From an uncultured Rhizobium sp. (GTDB taxonomy: Bacteria > Pseudomonadota > Alphaproteobacteria > Rhizobiales > Rhizobiaceae), in contig CAMFIE010000015.1 in assembly GCA_945952315.1 (NCBI GenBank), positions 1-64,000 on the forward strand: a DNA stretch of 64,000 nucleotides, in the 5' to 3' direction. Positions 45,046 to 54,862 of this stretch are shown piece by piece. How positions within the stretch are numbered: the stretch's first letter is position 1; the number at the start of each line of letters is the position of its first letter. The notes below the pieces were generated by a model that was given only the letters and a program-made list of their open reading frames with translations, did no database searches and was not told where the DNA came from. Made by a program: the position numbers and the translations under genes.

Positions 45046-46337
45046 CCGGCACCGTTGTCTTCAGGAATGCCCGCGTGCTTGATCCGTCGCGAAACATGGA
45101 TGAAGTGGGTTCGATCATCGTCCAGGACGGCGTGATTGTCGCTTCTGGTCGTGATGCAGCCAATCAGGGTTCGCCGGAAGGCGCGTCCATCGTGGAATGC
45201 AGCGGCCTGCTTGCCGTACCCGGACTGGTCGATGCCCGCGTCTTCACCGGCGAGCCGGGGGCGGAGCATCGCGAAACCATTGCGTCTGCCTCCCGTGCGG
45301 CTGCGGCTGGCGGCGTGACCTCGTTCATCATGATGCCGGATACCGATCCGGTGATCGACGATATCGCGCTTGTCGAGTTCGTGCAGAAGACCGCCCGCGA
45401 CAAGGCGGATGTGCATATCTATCCCGCCGCCGCCCTGACCCGTGGCCTGAAGGGCGCGGAAATGACCGAATTCGGCCTGTTGCAAGCGGCCGGTGCCGTC
45501 TGCTTCACCAATGGCCGCGAGCCGGTCTATGACAGCCAGATGCTGCGCCGGGCGATGACCTATGCCCGGGAATTCGATGCCGTCGTGGCGCTCGAGACCC
45601 GAGACCGCTATCTCGGCGCAAATGGTGTGATGAACGAGGGCCTGTTCGCAAGCTGGCTCGGGCTGCCGGGCATTCCGAAAGAAGCCGAAATCCTGCCGCT
45701 GGAGCGGGATCTGCGCATCGCGGGACTGACAAAGGCCCGCTATCACGCGGCCAAGATTTCCGTGCCCGAATCGGCGGAGGCCATGCGCACGGCCCGTGCC
45801 AGAGGCGCCAATGTCACCTGCGGCATATCGATAAACCACTTGACGCTGAATGAAAATGACATCGGCGAATATCGCACCTTCTTCAAGCTCTCGCCGCCTC
45901 TGCGGGCAGAGGATGACCGCAAGGCGATGGTGGATGCGTTGGCCGATGGCACCATCGATATCATCGTTTCCTCGCATGATCCGCAGGATGTCGATACCAA
46001 GCGGCTTCCCTTTGCCGATGCGGCGGATGGTGCGGTCGGGCTCGAGACGCTGCTTTCGGCGGCGCTCCGGCTCCATCATTCCGGCGATGTGCCGCTGATG
46101 CGGCTCATCGATGCGCTTTCCACCCGCCCGGCTGCCATTTTCGGTCTTGAGGCCGGAACGCTGAAACCGGGGGCAAGGGCGGACATTACCCTCATCGACC
46201 TTGACGAGCCGTGGTTCGTCGCCAAGGATCAGCTTCTGTCCCGTTCCAAGAACACGCCGTTCGAGGACGCCCGCTTCAGTGGACGCGCGGTGGAAACCTG
46301 GGTCAGCGGCCGCCGCGTCTTTTCGCTCGGCCGGTAA
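45042..46337 (+). CDS. Dihydroorotase-like protein PyrC' (probably non-catalytic)
   Basis: A 431-residue amidohydrolase-fold protein. The normal metal-binding HxH of dihydroorotase is missing: the site reads [19 protein letters not shown]. The catalytic Asp position is also changed ([15 protein letters not shown] instead of a TDHAPH-type motif). A single His remains in [11 protein letters not shown]. This is the PyrX/PyrC' pattern known from Pseudomonas, where such a protein is needed to assemble ATCase but does not catalyse. An active dihydroorotase would then lie elsewhere. Translationally coupled to pyrB. Confidence 0.88.
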   Translation: MTGTVVFRNARVLDPSRNMDEVGSIIVQDGVIVASGRDAANQGSPEGASIVECSGLLAVPGLVDARVFTGEPGAEHRETIASASRAAAAGGVTSFIMMPDTDPVIDDIALVEFVQKTARDKADVHIYPAAALTRGLKGAEMTEFGLLQAAGAVCFTNGREPVYDSQMLRRAMTYAREFDAVVALETRDRYLGANGVMNEGLFASWLGLPGIPKEAEILPLERDLRIAGLTKARYHAAKISVPESAEAMRTARARGANVTCGISINHLTLNENDIGEYRTFFKLSPPLRAEDDRKAMVDALADGTIDIIVSSHDPQDVDTKRLPFADAADGAVGLETLLSAALRLHHSGDVPLMRLIDALSTRPAAIFGLEAGTLKPGARADITLIDLDEPWFVAKDQLLSRSKNTPFEDARFSGRAVETWVSGRRVFSLGR

Positions 46338-46369
46338 GACAGAACGGACTGATCCTTTGGGGAGGAAGA

Positions 46370-46993
46370 ATGATGCCTGATCTGGCCCTGTTTTCCATCG
46401 GCACCGTGCCGCTGATCATCTGCGTGGTGATGGGCTATCTGCTCGGCTCCATTCCCTTTGGCCTGATTCTCACCCGCATGGCCGGGCTTGGGGATATACG
46501 CGCGGTCGGTTCCGGCAATATCGGCGCGACCAATGTGCTGCGCACCGGAAACCGCAAGCTTGCCGCCGCGACCCTTCTGCTCGATGCCTTCAAGGGAACG
46601 GCAGCGGTGCTGCTTGCAAACGCGCTCTACGGCCCGCCGGCCGCCGGCATCATCGCCGGTGTCTTTGCCTTTCTGGGCCATCTCTTTCCCGTCTGGCTTG
46701 GTTTCAAGGGCGGAAAGGGTGTCGCGACCTATCTCGGCGTGCTGCTCGGCCTTTTTCCGCTGATGGTTCTGGTCTTTGCCGCCATCTGGCTCACCATGGC
46801 AAAACTCAGCCGCTATTCCTCTCTTTCCGCACTCACTGCCACGCTTGCCATACCTGTCATTATTCTGATATTAGGTAGGCCTGAAATGGCTTTGGCCATG
46901 GCCGTGCTGACCATCATCACCTGGTGGAAACACAAGCCGAATATCGAGCGGCTGATTCTCGGCACCGAGAGCAAGATCGGAGACAAGGGATGA
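46370..46993 (+). CDS. plsY: Acyl-phosphate:glycerol-3-phosphate acyltransferase
   Basis: A 207-residue integral membrane enzyme adding the first acyl chain to glycerol-3-phosphate. It shows the three PlsY motifs: [27 protein letters not shown] with the active Ser, and [24 protein letters not shown] lies before ATG 46370. Its stop overlaps the dprA start (ATGA). Confidence 0.95.
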   Translation: MMPDLALFSIGTVPLIICVVMGYLLGSIPFGLILTRMAGLGDIRAVGSGNIGATNVLRTGNRKLAAATLLLDAFKGTAAVLLANALYGPPAAGIIAGVFAFLGHLFPVWLGFKGGKGVATYLGVLLGLFPLMVLVFAAIWLTMAKLSRYSSLSALTATLAIPVIILILGRPEMALAMAVLTIITWWKHKPNIERLILGTESKIGDKG

Positions 46994-48156
46994 CATCTCA
47001 CGGCAGCGCGGATCGCAAGGGTATCGCGCTGACGGAGAGACAAAGGCTCGCCTGGCTGCGGTTGATCCGCACGGACAATGTCGGGCCAGCCACATTCCGC
47101 GATCTCATCAATCATTTCGGCTCGGCGGAAAAGGCGCTGAACGCCCTGCCCGAGCTTGCTGCACGCGGCGGCAGCCGCAAGCCGATGCGTATTCCTCCGG
47201 TGGAAGAAGCACAGCGCGAGCTTGAGACCGCAGCGCGCTTGGGCGCCCGTTTCACCGGCATCGGCGAGCCTGATTATCCGCCAGCGCTTCGGCATATGGA
47301 GGCCGCGCCACCGCTGATCGCCATGAAGGGCAATGCCGAAGCGGGTCACCTCCCCTCGCTCGGGGTCGTCGGCTCCCGCAACGCCTCGATCGCCGGGGTG
47401 AAATTTACCGGACATATCGTTCATGCGGTGGGGGCGGCCGGCTATTCGATTACGTCCGGCCTTGCACGCGGCATCGATGCGGCAGCACACCGGGCAAGCC
47501 TGATTACGGGCACGATAGCCGCCATGGCAGGCGGGCTCGACCGGCCCTATCCACCGGAAAATGTGCCGTTGCTGGAAGAAATCTGGAACGGGCAAGGGCT
47601 CGCCATCAGCGAGATGCCCTTCGGCTGGGAGCCGCGTGCCCGGGATTTTCCGCGTCGTAACCGTCTGATCGCCGGGCTTTCACTCGGCGTGCTGGTGGTG
47701 GAAGCGGCAATGCGCTCCGGTTCGCTGATCACCGCGCGGCTTGCGGGCGAAAGCGGCAGACTGGTCTTTGCCGTGCCCGGCTCGCCGCTTGATCCGCGCT
47801 GCGAAGGCACAAATACGCTTCTGAAACAGGGCGCGATCCTGGTGACCCGGCCCGAGGATATTCTCGACGCACTGGCCCCGCTGGTGCGCCACGACCTGTT
47901 TCCGGTGCCGGAAGCCCATGAACCACCCCGCGAATCGGATCGCCCTCACCCCCGCCAGCCGGATGAAAGCGAGCGCGGCCGCATTCTCGAAGCCTTGAGC
48001 GCGACGCCGGTGGAGATCGACGATATCATCCGTCATACCGGGTTGAGCGCCGCCATGGTCTATCTGGTCCTGCTGGAGCTCGACATCGCCGGTCGGCTGC
48101 AAAGACACCCCGGCGGCATGGTGTCGCTGATCATGGATTCATTTGCGGGCTGGTGA
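46990..48156 (+). CDS. dprA: DNA-processing protein DprA
   Basis: A 388-residue protein that loads RecA on incoming single-stranded DNA in natural transformation. A SAM-like N-terminus (about 15-75) is followed by the Rossmann DprA fold (about 100-310: [63 protein letters not shown]) and a C-terminal winged helix (about 330-385). The start 46990 overlaps plsY. Confidence 0.94.
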   Translation: MTSHGSADRKGIALTERQRLAWLRLIRTDNVGPATFRDLINHFGSAEKALNALPELAARGGSRKPMRIPPVEEAQRELETAARLGARFTGIGEPDYPPALRHMEAAPPLIAMKGNAEAGHLPSLGVVGSRNASIAGVKFTGHIVHAVGAAGYSITSGLARGIDAAAHRASLITGTIAAMAGGLDRPYPPENVPLLEEIWNGQGLAISEMPFGWEPRARDFPRRNRLIAGLSLGVLVVEAAMRSGSLITARLAGESGRLVFAVPGSPLDPRCEGTNTLLKQGAILVTRPEDILDALAPLVRHDLFPVPEAHEPPRESDRPHPRQPDESERGRILEALSATPVEIDDIIRHTGLSAAMVYLVLLELDIAGRLQRHPGGMVSLIMDSFAGW

Positions 48157-48348
48157 GCGGACGGGATGGCCGCGACGCCGCAGCGCTTCACCCGCCTCCT
48201 CATAGGCCATGTCGATCAGATAGGTGAGCATGCCTTCCTTCTGGCCGCGCGCGACCTGACTCAATTGTCCGAGCATCTGCTGCAGAAAGGCGATCCCCTC
48301 CTCGTTCTGGCCATAAACATCCTTGGCTCTGCCATTTCCCAGCGACAT
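48139..48348 (-). CDS. Small conserved hypothetical protein
   Basis: A 69-residue soluble helical protein (AFLQQMLGQLSQVARGQKEG, then MLTYLIDMAYEEAGEALRRR). The start at 48348 has AAGGAGG 6 bp upstream, which outweighs the longer frame from 48378. It overlaps the dprA 3' end tail to tail by 18 bp. Function unknown. The region upstream holds an imperfect inverted repeat, GCTAAATTAGA...TCTAAATTTAGC, near 48391-48424. Confidence 0.65.
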   Translation of the reverse strand: MSLGNGRAKDVYGQNEEGIAFLQQMLGQLSQVARGQKEGMLTYLIDMAYEEAGEALRRRGHPVRSPARK

Positions 48349-48607
48349 GAAAACCTCCTTTTGATTGCGGCCAGACAAGATGCGCGTTAGCCGCTAAATT
48401 AGATGGAGACCAGTCTAAATTTAGCCAATTAGAATTGCAATATGTTATGAAGCTCTTATTAGTTGTATAGCGTTGTATCCAATTAAATGGCGCTGCCCTC
48501 TTGACCCCGGACAAATCACTGTCCATGTCGGAATGCCGGTCTCCGGCAATTGCGCACCGCCTTGCCAACCCTCGGTCGAGGCGAACCGGACGTTCAAGAG
48601 AAACGCG

Positions 48608-51271
48608 ATGAATGTAGTTGTGGTGGAGTCGCCTGCAAAGGCAAAGACGATCAACAAGTACCTGGGCTCGGGATACAAGGTCCTGGCCTCGTTCGGCCAT
48701 GTGCGCGACCTGCCGGCGAAAGACGGCTCGGTTCTGCCGGATCAGGATTTCGAAATGCTGTGGGAGGTGGATGCCGCCTCGCAGAAACGCATCAAGGATA
48801 TTGCCGATGCGGTGAAGTCCTCCGACGCCCTCTTCCTCGCGACCGACCCGGATCGTGAAGGAGAAGCGATTTCCTGGCACGTGCTCGATCTTCTGAAAAA
48901 ACGCAAGGTGCTGTCCGGCAAGCCGGTCAAGCGTGTGGTGTTCAATGCGATCACCAAGAAGGCGGTTCTCGATGCCATGGCCGAGCCGCGCGATATCGAT
49001 GAACCGCTGGTGGATGCCTATCTCGCGCGCCGCGCGCTGGATTATCTCGTGGGCTTCAACCTCTCGCCGGTTCTGTGGCGCAAGCTGCCGGGCGCCCGCT
49101 CTGCGGGCCGCGTGCAATCAGTCGCACTTCGCCTGGTCTGCGACCGCGAATCGGAGATCGAGCGTTTCGTTGCCGAGGAATACTGGAACATTTCCGCACT
49201 GCTGAAGACGCCGCGTGGCGATGAATTCGAGGCGCGCCTCGTGCAGGCCCATGGCAAGCGGCTCAACAAGAATTCGATTTCGAACGGCGAGCAGGCTTCC
49301 GATCTGCGGGCGCTCCTCGAAAGCGCGACCTATGTGGTGGAAAGTGTCGAAGCCAAGCCGGTGAAGCGCAATCCTGGCCCGCCCTTTACCACCTCGACCC
49401 TGCAGCAGGCCGCCTCTTCGAAGCTCGGTTTCTCGGCCTCGCGCACCATGCAGATTGCCCAGCGCCTTTATGAAGGCATCGATATCGGCGGCGAAACCAC
49501 CGGTCTCATCACCTATATGCGAACCGACGGCGTGCAGATGGCTCCCGAAGCCATCGATGCAGCCCGGCGCGCCATCGGCAGCCAGTTCGGCGAACGCTAT
49601 CTTCCGGAAAAGGCCCGCTTCTATTCCACCAAGGCCAAGAACGCCCAGGAAGCGCACGAAGCGATCCGTCCGACCGATTTCAACCGCACGCCCGATCAGG
49701 TCCGCCGCTTTCTCGATTCGGATCAGCTGCGTCTTTACGATCTGATCTGGAAGCGTGGCATCGCGAGCCAGATGGCGTCTGCCGAAATCGAGCGCACCAC
49801 GGCTGAAATTCTCGCCGAGGGGCCGAAGGGCAAGGCTGGCCTCAGGGCTGTCGGCTCGGTCATCCGCTTTGATGGCTTCATCGCCGCCTATACCGACCAG
49901 CGCGAAGACAACGAGCCTTCCGAGGACGGCGATGATGACGGCCGTCTGCCGGAAATCAATGCCCGCGAAAATCTCGCAAAGCAGAAGATCAACGCGACGC
50001 AGCACTTCACCGAGCCGCCGCCGCGCTATTCGGAAGCGACGCTGATCAAGAAGATGGAAGAACTCGGCATCGGCCGTCCCTCGACCTATGCCGCGACACT
50101 CGCCACGCTTCGCGACCGCGATTACGTGACCATCGACAAGCGCAAGCTCATTCCGCAAGCGAAGGGCCGTCTGGTCACCGCCTTCCTCGAAAACTTCTTC
50201 AACAAATATGTGGAATACGACTTCACTGCCGATCTTGAGGAAAAGCTCGACCGCATCTCCTCCGGCGAGCTGAACTGGAAGGACGTTCTGCGGGAATTCT
50301 GGAACGATTTCTTCGCCCAGATCGAAGACACCAAAGAGCTGCGCGTCACCAATGTGCTGGATGCACTGAATGATGCGCTGGCACCGCTGGTCTTCCCGAA
50401 GCGGGAAGACGGCTCCGATCCGCGCATCTGCCAGGTCTGCGGCACGGGCAATCTTTCGCTGAAGCTCGGGAAATATGGCGCCTTCGTCGGCTGCTCGAAC
50501 TATCCGGACTGCAACTATACCCGCCAGCTTTCCAACGAAGGCGGCGCGGATGCCGAATCGAACGGCCTGAACGAGCCGAAGGCTCTGGGCGCCGACAGTG
50601 TGACGGGCGAGCAGATCACCCTGCGTTCCGGCCGTTTCGGTCCCTATGTCCAGCGTGGCGATGCCAAGGATGCCAAGCGCTCCTCGTTGCCGAAGGGCTG
50701 GAAGCCGGACGATATCGATCTCGAAAAGGCGCTGGCGCTTCTCAATCTGCCGCGCGATATCGGAGCGCATCCGGAAAACGGCAAGATGATCTCCTCCGGC
50801 CTTGGCCGCTATGGACCCTTCCTGCTGCACGATGGCAAATATGCCAATCTGGACAGTATCGAGGACGTGTTCTCGATCGGCCTGAACCGGGCCGTGGCCG
50901 TGCTGGCCGACAAGCAGAACAAGGCAGGAGCAGGCCGTGCGGCCCGCGGCTCCTCGGCACCGCTGAAGGATCTGGGGAACCATCCGGATGGCGGCGCGAT
51001 GACCGTGCAGGATGGCCGGTTCGGCCCTTACGTCAAGTGGGGCAAGATCAATGCCACGCTGCCGCGCGGCACGGACCCGGCAAGCCTTTCGGTCGAGCAG
51101 GCAATCGCTCTTCTGGCCGCCAAGGCTGGCAAGGACGGTTCGTCCAGGAAGAAGGCCCCCGCCAAGAAGGCGAAGGCTGCCAGTGCCGAGGGTGAAACCA
51201 AGGCCGCTGCAAAACCGAAGAAGGCCGCAGCCAAGAAGCCTGCCGCCAAGCCCAAGACCAAGAAGGCCTGA
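48608..51271 (+). CDS. topA: DNA topoisomerase I
   Basis: An 887-residue type IA topoisomerase that relaxes negative supercoils. The Toprim domain begins NVVVVESPAKAKTINKYLG and contains ATDPDREGEAI; the active-site Tyr is in TGLITYMRTDG. One four-Cys zinc ribbon (CQVCGTG...CSNYPDC) is followed by repeated topoisomerase C-terminal modules (ITLRSGRFGPYVQRG, SSGLGRYGPFLLH, TVQDGRFGPYVKWG) and a Lys/Ala-rich tail. The open frame extends upstream to 48473, but ATG 48608 begins the conserved part. Confidence 0.96.
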   Translation: MNVVVVESPAKAKTINKYLGSGYKVLASFGHVRDLPAKDGSVLPDQDFEMLWEVDAASQKRIKDIADAVKSSDALFLATDPDREGEAISWHVLDLLKKRKVLSGKPVKRVVFNAITKKAVLDAMAEPRDIDEPLVDAYLARRALDYLVGFNLSPVLWRKLPGARSAGRVQSVALRLVCDRESEIERFVAEEYWNISALLKTPRGDEFEARLVQAHGKRLNKNSISNGEQASDLRALLESATYVVESVEAKPVKRNPGPPFTTSTLQQAASSKLGFSASRTMQIAQRLYEGIDIGGETTGLITYMRTDGVQMAPEAIDAARRAIGSQFGERYLPEKARFYSTKAKNAQEAHEAIRPTDFNRTPDQVRRFLDSDQLRLYDLIWKRGIASQMASAEIERTTAEILAEGPKGKAGLRAVGSVIRFDGFIAAYTDQREDNEPSEDGDDDGRLPEINARENLAKQKINATQHFTEPPPRYSEATLIKKMEELGIGRPSTYAATLATLRDRDYVTIDKRKLIPQAKGRLVTAFLENFFNKYVEYDFTADLEEKLDRISSGELNWKDVLREFWNDFFAQIEDTKELRVTNVLDALNDALAPLVFPKREDGSDPRICQVCGTGNLSLKLGKYGAFVGCSNYPDCNYTRQLSNEGGADAESNGLNEPKALGADSVTGEQITLRSGRFGPYVQRGDAKDAKRSSLPKGWKPDDIDLEKALALLNLPRDIGAHPENGKMISSGLGRYGPFLLHDGKYANLDSIEDVFSIGLNRAVAVLADKQNKAGAGRAARGSSAPLKDLGNHPDGGAMTVQDGRFGPYVKWGKINATLPRGTDPASLSVEQAIALLAAKAGKDGSSRKKAPAKKAKAASAEGETKAAAKPKKAAAKKPAAKPKTKKA

Positions 51272-51273
51272 CA

Positions 51274-53637
51274 TTGACCAGAAGCCCGCGCGACAGAACC
51301 GGCACGAGTGACAAGCCCTCCCGGGCCGAGCGCGGGCGCAAGGCGGCAGCCGAAAAGAACCCGGAAGCGCTGATCCACGGCGTAGTTCCGCCGCGCGACG
51401 TGCTGTTGCGCTTCATCGCCGATTATCCGGAGCGCGCAAGCAAGCGCGAAATTGCCAAAGCCTTTGGCCTCAAGGGCGAGCAGCGGGTGGAGCTGAAGGC
51501 AGCCCTTCGCGATCTCGAATCCGAGGGCATGGTGGAAAAGAAGCGCAAGTCGCTGATGCGACCCGGCGCATTGCCACCCGTCACGGTTCTGGACATCACC
51601 ACCCGTGACAAGGACGGTGAATTGCTGGGTCGCCCTGCCGAGTGGCCGGAAGATGCAGGCGTTGCGCCCGCCGTGCTGATCAAGCAGCCGTCCAACGACC
51701 GCAAGCAGGGCAAGAGCCCGGTTGGCGGCATCGGTGACCGGGTGCTTGCCAAGATTTTCCCGGCCAAGGATCGCGGCGGTCCGGCCTATACGGCCCGCGT
51801 CATCAAGCTTCTCGACCGCCGCCGCAATGCGGTTCTCGGCGTGTTGCGCGAAATGCCCGGCGGCATGCGCCTGATGCCGATTGAAAAGCGTGGCGAGGAA
51901 ATGCTGGTGGAGCCGGATGCGCTTGGCGATGCCAAGGGCGGCGATCTGGTGGAAGTCGAGGTGCTGCGCTCCGGCCGCATGGGCCTTGCCCGCTGCCGGG
52001 TGCTGACTGTGGTGGGCTCGGTCGCCTCCGAAAAGGCGATCTCGATGATCGCCATCTATGCCCATGGCATTCCGCATATCTTCCCGCAATCGGTGATGCG
52101 TGAGGCAGAGGAAGCCGAAAAGGCGACGCTTTCGCATCGGGAGGACTGGCGCAAGCTGCCGCTTGTGACCATCGATCCTGCCGATGCCAAGGACCATGAC
52201 GATGCGGTGCATGCGGAAATGGACACCTCGCCGGATAATCCCGGTGGCGTGATCGTGACCGTCGCGATTGCCGATGTCTCCTGGTACATCCGCCCCGGCT
52301 CCGAACTCGACCGGGAGGCGCTGAAGCGCGGCAATTCCGTCTATTTCCCGGATCGCGTCGTGCCGATGCTGCCGGAGCGGATCTCGAACGATCTCTGCTC
52401 TCTTCGGGAAGGCGAAGACCGCCCTGCCCTTGCCGTGCGCATGGTGTTTTCGAAGGAGGGTCGCAAGGCCGGCCACACCTTCCACCGCATCATGATGAAA
52501 AGCGCGGCCAAGCTTTCCTACCAGCAGGCGCAGGCCGCGATTGAGGGCAAGCCGGACGACAAGACCGGGCCGCTTCTGGAGCCGATCCTGAAGCCGCTCT
52601 GGGAAGCCTACCGGATCATGACGATTGGCCGCAACCGCCGCCAGCCGCTGGAACTCGACATGCCGGAGCGCAAGCTGCTGCTCAAGGAAGACGGAACCGT
52701 GGACCGGGTCTTCATCCCGCCGCGGCTCGACAGCCACAAGCTGATCGAGGAAATGATGATCCAGGCCAATGTGGCCGCCGCCGAAACGCTGGAAAAGAAG
52801 CAGCAGCCGCTGATCTATCGCGTGCATGATGCGCCTTCGCTCGCCAAGCAGGAGGTCTTGCGCGAATTTCTCGCAACGCTCGACATTCCGATGGCCAAGG
52901 GCGGCAACATGCGCGCCAATTCCTTCAACGGCATTCTGGCCCGCGCCGAAGGCACCGTACACCAGACCATGGTCAACGAGATGGTGCTGCGCTCCCAGAG
53001 CCAGGCAGTCTACAGCCCTGAAAATATCGGCCATTTCGGCCTGAACCTGATGAAATATGCGCATTTCACCTCGCCGATCCGTCGCTATGCGGATCTGATC
53101 GTGCATCGGGCGCTCGTCGGGTCGCTGGGTTTCGGGCCGGGTGGCATCACGCCACAGGAAGAAGGCCAGCTCGACGATATCGCCGCCGAAATTTCCACCT
53201 TCGAACGCCGGGCAATGGCCGCCGAGCGCGAAACCGTGGACCGGCTGGTTGCCCATCACCTCGCCAGCATGATCGGCGCGGAATTCGAAGGCCGTGTCTC
53301 GGGCGTCACCAAGGCAGGCCTGTTCATAAGCCTGCCCACCTATGGCGCGGATGGTTTCGTGCCGGTCTCGACGCTTGGCCGCGACTATTATTTCTACGAC
53401 GAGGCGCATCAGGCGCTGACCGGGGAAAAGACCGGGCTTGGCTACCAGATCGGTGATCCGGTGGATGTGCGCCTTGCCGAAGCCGTACCACTTGCCGGTG
53501 CGTTGCGCTTTGAAATGCTGAGCGAAGGCAAGAAGATGCCGACCGGCACGCGCTCCTTCCACAAGGCCTCGAGGGCGGGAAGCCGCAACCGCGGCACAAA
53601 GAAGCCCGGCACCCGTCCGCCGCGTGGCAGGCGTTGA
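51274..53637 (+). CDS. rnr: Ribonuclease R
   Basis: A 787-residue 3'-5' exoribonuclease. A winged helix (about 30-90) and cold-shock-like domains precede the RNB catalytic domain (about 270-610, IDPADAKDHDDAVHAEMD with the metal-binding Asp residues, FGLNLMKYAHFTSPIRRYAD) and an S1 domain (about 660-745), with a basic C-terminal tail. It starts at TTG 51274, 2 bp after topA, with AGAAGG upstream. Confidence 0.94.
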   Translation: MTRSPRDRTGTSDKPSRAERGRKAAAEKNPEALIHGVVPPRDVLLRFIADYPERASKREIAKAFGLKGEQRVELKAALRDLESEGMVEKKRKSLMRPGALPPVTVLDITTRDKDGELLGRPAEWPEDAGVAPAVLIKQPSNDRKQGKSPVGGIGDRVLAKIFPAKDRGGPAYTARVIKLLDRRRNAVLGVLREMPGGMRLMPIEKRGEEMLVEPDALGDAKGGDLVEVEVLRSGRMGLARCRVLTVVGSVASEKAISMIAIYAHGIPHIFPQSVMREAEEAEKATLSHREDWRKLPLVTIDPADAKDHDDAVHAEMDTSPDNPGGVIVTVAIADVSWYIRPGSELDREALKRGNSVYFPDRVVPMLPERISNDLCSLREGEDRPALAVRMVFSKEGRKAGHTFHRIMMKSAAKLSYQQAQAAIEGKPDDKTGPLLEPILKPLWEAYRIMTIGRNRRQPLELDMPERKLLLKEDGTVDRVFIPPRLDSHKLIEEMMIQANVAAAETLEKKQQPLIYRVHDAPSLAKQEVLREFLATLDIPMAKGGNMRANSFNGILARAEGTVHQTMVNEMVLRSQSQAVYSPENIGHFGLNLMKYAHFTSPIRRYADLIVHRALVGSLGFGPGGITPQEEGQLDDIAAEISTFERRAMAAERETVDRLVAHHLASMIGAEFEGRVSGVTKAGLFISLPTYGADGFVPVSTLGRDYYFYDEAHQALTGEKTGLGYQIGDPVDVRLAEAVPLAGALRFEMLSEGKKMPTGTRSFHKASRAGSRNRGTKKPGTRPPRGRR

Positions 53638-53689
53638 CCCGGGGCATGTTTTTCCGGTTTATGGCATTGAACAGGCAAGAGGATTGAAG

Positions 53690-54148
53690 ATGGTCGCGGA
53701 TGAAGCAAGTGAGATCACCCGTTTCGGCGGCAAATCGGACGCTGAACGCCCCCTCGGCCGCTCCATCCGTCGCGGCCTTCTGAACCGGTGCCCGGCCTGC
53801 GGCAGCGGCACGCTGTTTCGCGCCTATCTGAAACCGGTAGATCAATGCGCCGCCTGCAACGAGGACCTGCACCACCAGCAGGCGGACGATCTGCCGCCCT
53901 ATCTGGTGATTTTCGTCCTCGGCCATGTCATGGTCGGCGGTTTTCTGATGTCGGACGAGTTTCTGCCGCAGATCTCCATGTGGTGGAATCTGGCATTCTG
54001 GGTGCCGGTGACGGCCATCCTTGCGCTGCTGATCATCCAGCCGATAAAGGGTGGCGTTATCGGCCTGCAATGGGCGCTGAAGATGCATGGCTTCGGCGGG
54101 CCGGACAACGAGCCGGATCACGGACAGAATACGGACCCGGGCGCATGA
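53690..54148 (+). CDS. DUF983 membrane protein
   Basis: A 152-residue protein. A zinc-ribbon-like CPACGSG...CAACNED motif pair is followed by two membrane helices (LPPYLVIFVLGHVMVGGFL and LAFWVPVTAILALLIIQPI). DUF983 proteins are common in alphaproteobacteria; their function is not known. It overlaps the NUDIX gene by 4 bp. Confidence 0.88.
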   Translation: MVADEASEITRFGGKSDAERPLGRSIRRGLLNRCPACGSGTLFRAYLKPVDQCAACNEDLHHQQADDLPPYLVIFVLGHVMVGGFLMSDEFLPQISMWWNLAFWVPVTAILALLIIQPIKGGVIGLQWALKMHGFGGPDNEPDHGQNTDPGA

Positions 54149-54852
54149 CATCGGACAGGGCGGCACAGCCTGCCGAATCGGCAGCGGGGGCAGAGGAGCA
54201 AAAGAAAGCGCGGATTCGTCCCCGGGATGCCGCCACGCTGGTGCTGATTGACCGCTCCGGCCCCGTCTGGCGTCTGCTGGTGGGCAAACGCAGCGTCAAG
54301 CATGTCTTCATGCCGGAAACCTATGTGTTTCCCGGAGGCCGTCGAGACCGCCGCGACCACGCCCTGCCGTTTGAAACCGATATTCACCCCGCCGTTCTGG
54401 AAAAGCTGATCGGCGAGAAAGGCTCGCGGCTGAAGGCTGCGCGAGCAAGAGCGCTGGCGCTTGCAGCCGTCCGGGAACTGCAGGAAGAAACCGGGTTGAT
54501 ACTCGGCAACGACGCGGGTTCCGGTGGCTGTATCGCCCTTCTGCACCACCTGCGTTATGTCGCGCGGGCCATCACGCCGCCCGGAATGGTGCGCCGTTTT
54601 GACACCCGCTTCTTTGCGGCCTTTGCCGATGAGGCCGGTCTTGATCCGCAGGCGATTCGCGATTCGAATGAGCTGCATGACCTTCGCTGGGTGCCGATAA
54701 ATGCCACGGCAGAGATCCGCATGCCGGAAATAACGAGGCTGATCGTCAAAGACCTGCTAAATCTCATGGATAACGATCCCGCGCTGTCGTACGGAAAGAC
54801 TGTTCCGTTCTATCATGAGCGGAAGCGGATTTTTCTCCGCGAGCTGTTTTGA
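54145..54852 (+). CDS. NUDIX hydrolase
   Basis: A 235-residue hydrolase of nucleoside-diphosphate-linked compounds. The Nudix box is present in AAVRELQEETGLIL, preceded by MPETYVFPGGRRDRRD. A long insertion separates the Gly loop from the REXXEE core, as in the CoA/ADP-ribose-like subfamily; the substrate is unknown. Start 54145 overlaps the DUF983 stop. Confidence 0.88.
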   Translation: MTSDRAAQPAESAAGAEEQKKARIRPRDAATLVLIDRSGPVWRLLVGKRSVKHVFMPETYVFPGGRRDRRDHALPFETDIHPAVLEKLIGEKGSRLKAARARALALAAVRELQEETGLILGNDAGSGGCIALLHHLRYVARAITPPGMVRRFDTRFFAAFADEAGLDPQAIRDSNELHDLRWVPINATAEIRMPEITRLIVKDLLNLMDNDPALSYGKTVPFYHERKRIFLRELF

Positions 54853-54862
54853 GGAATGATGC

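Noticed and set aside
49118-51274. 718-codon minus-strand frame across topA (and an 844-codon one across rnr)
   Set aside because: Shadows of topA and rnr. The translations are rich in Arg, His, Ala and Asp without any family signature.
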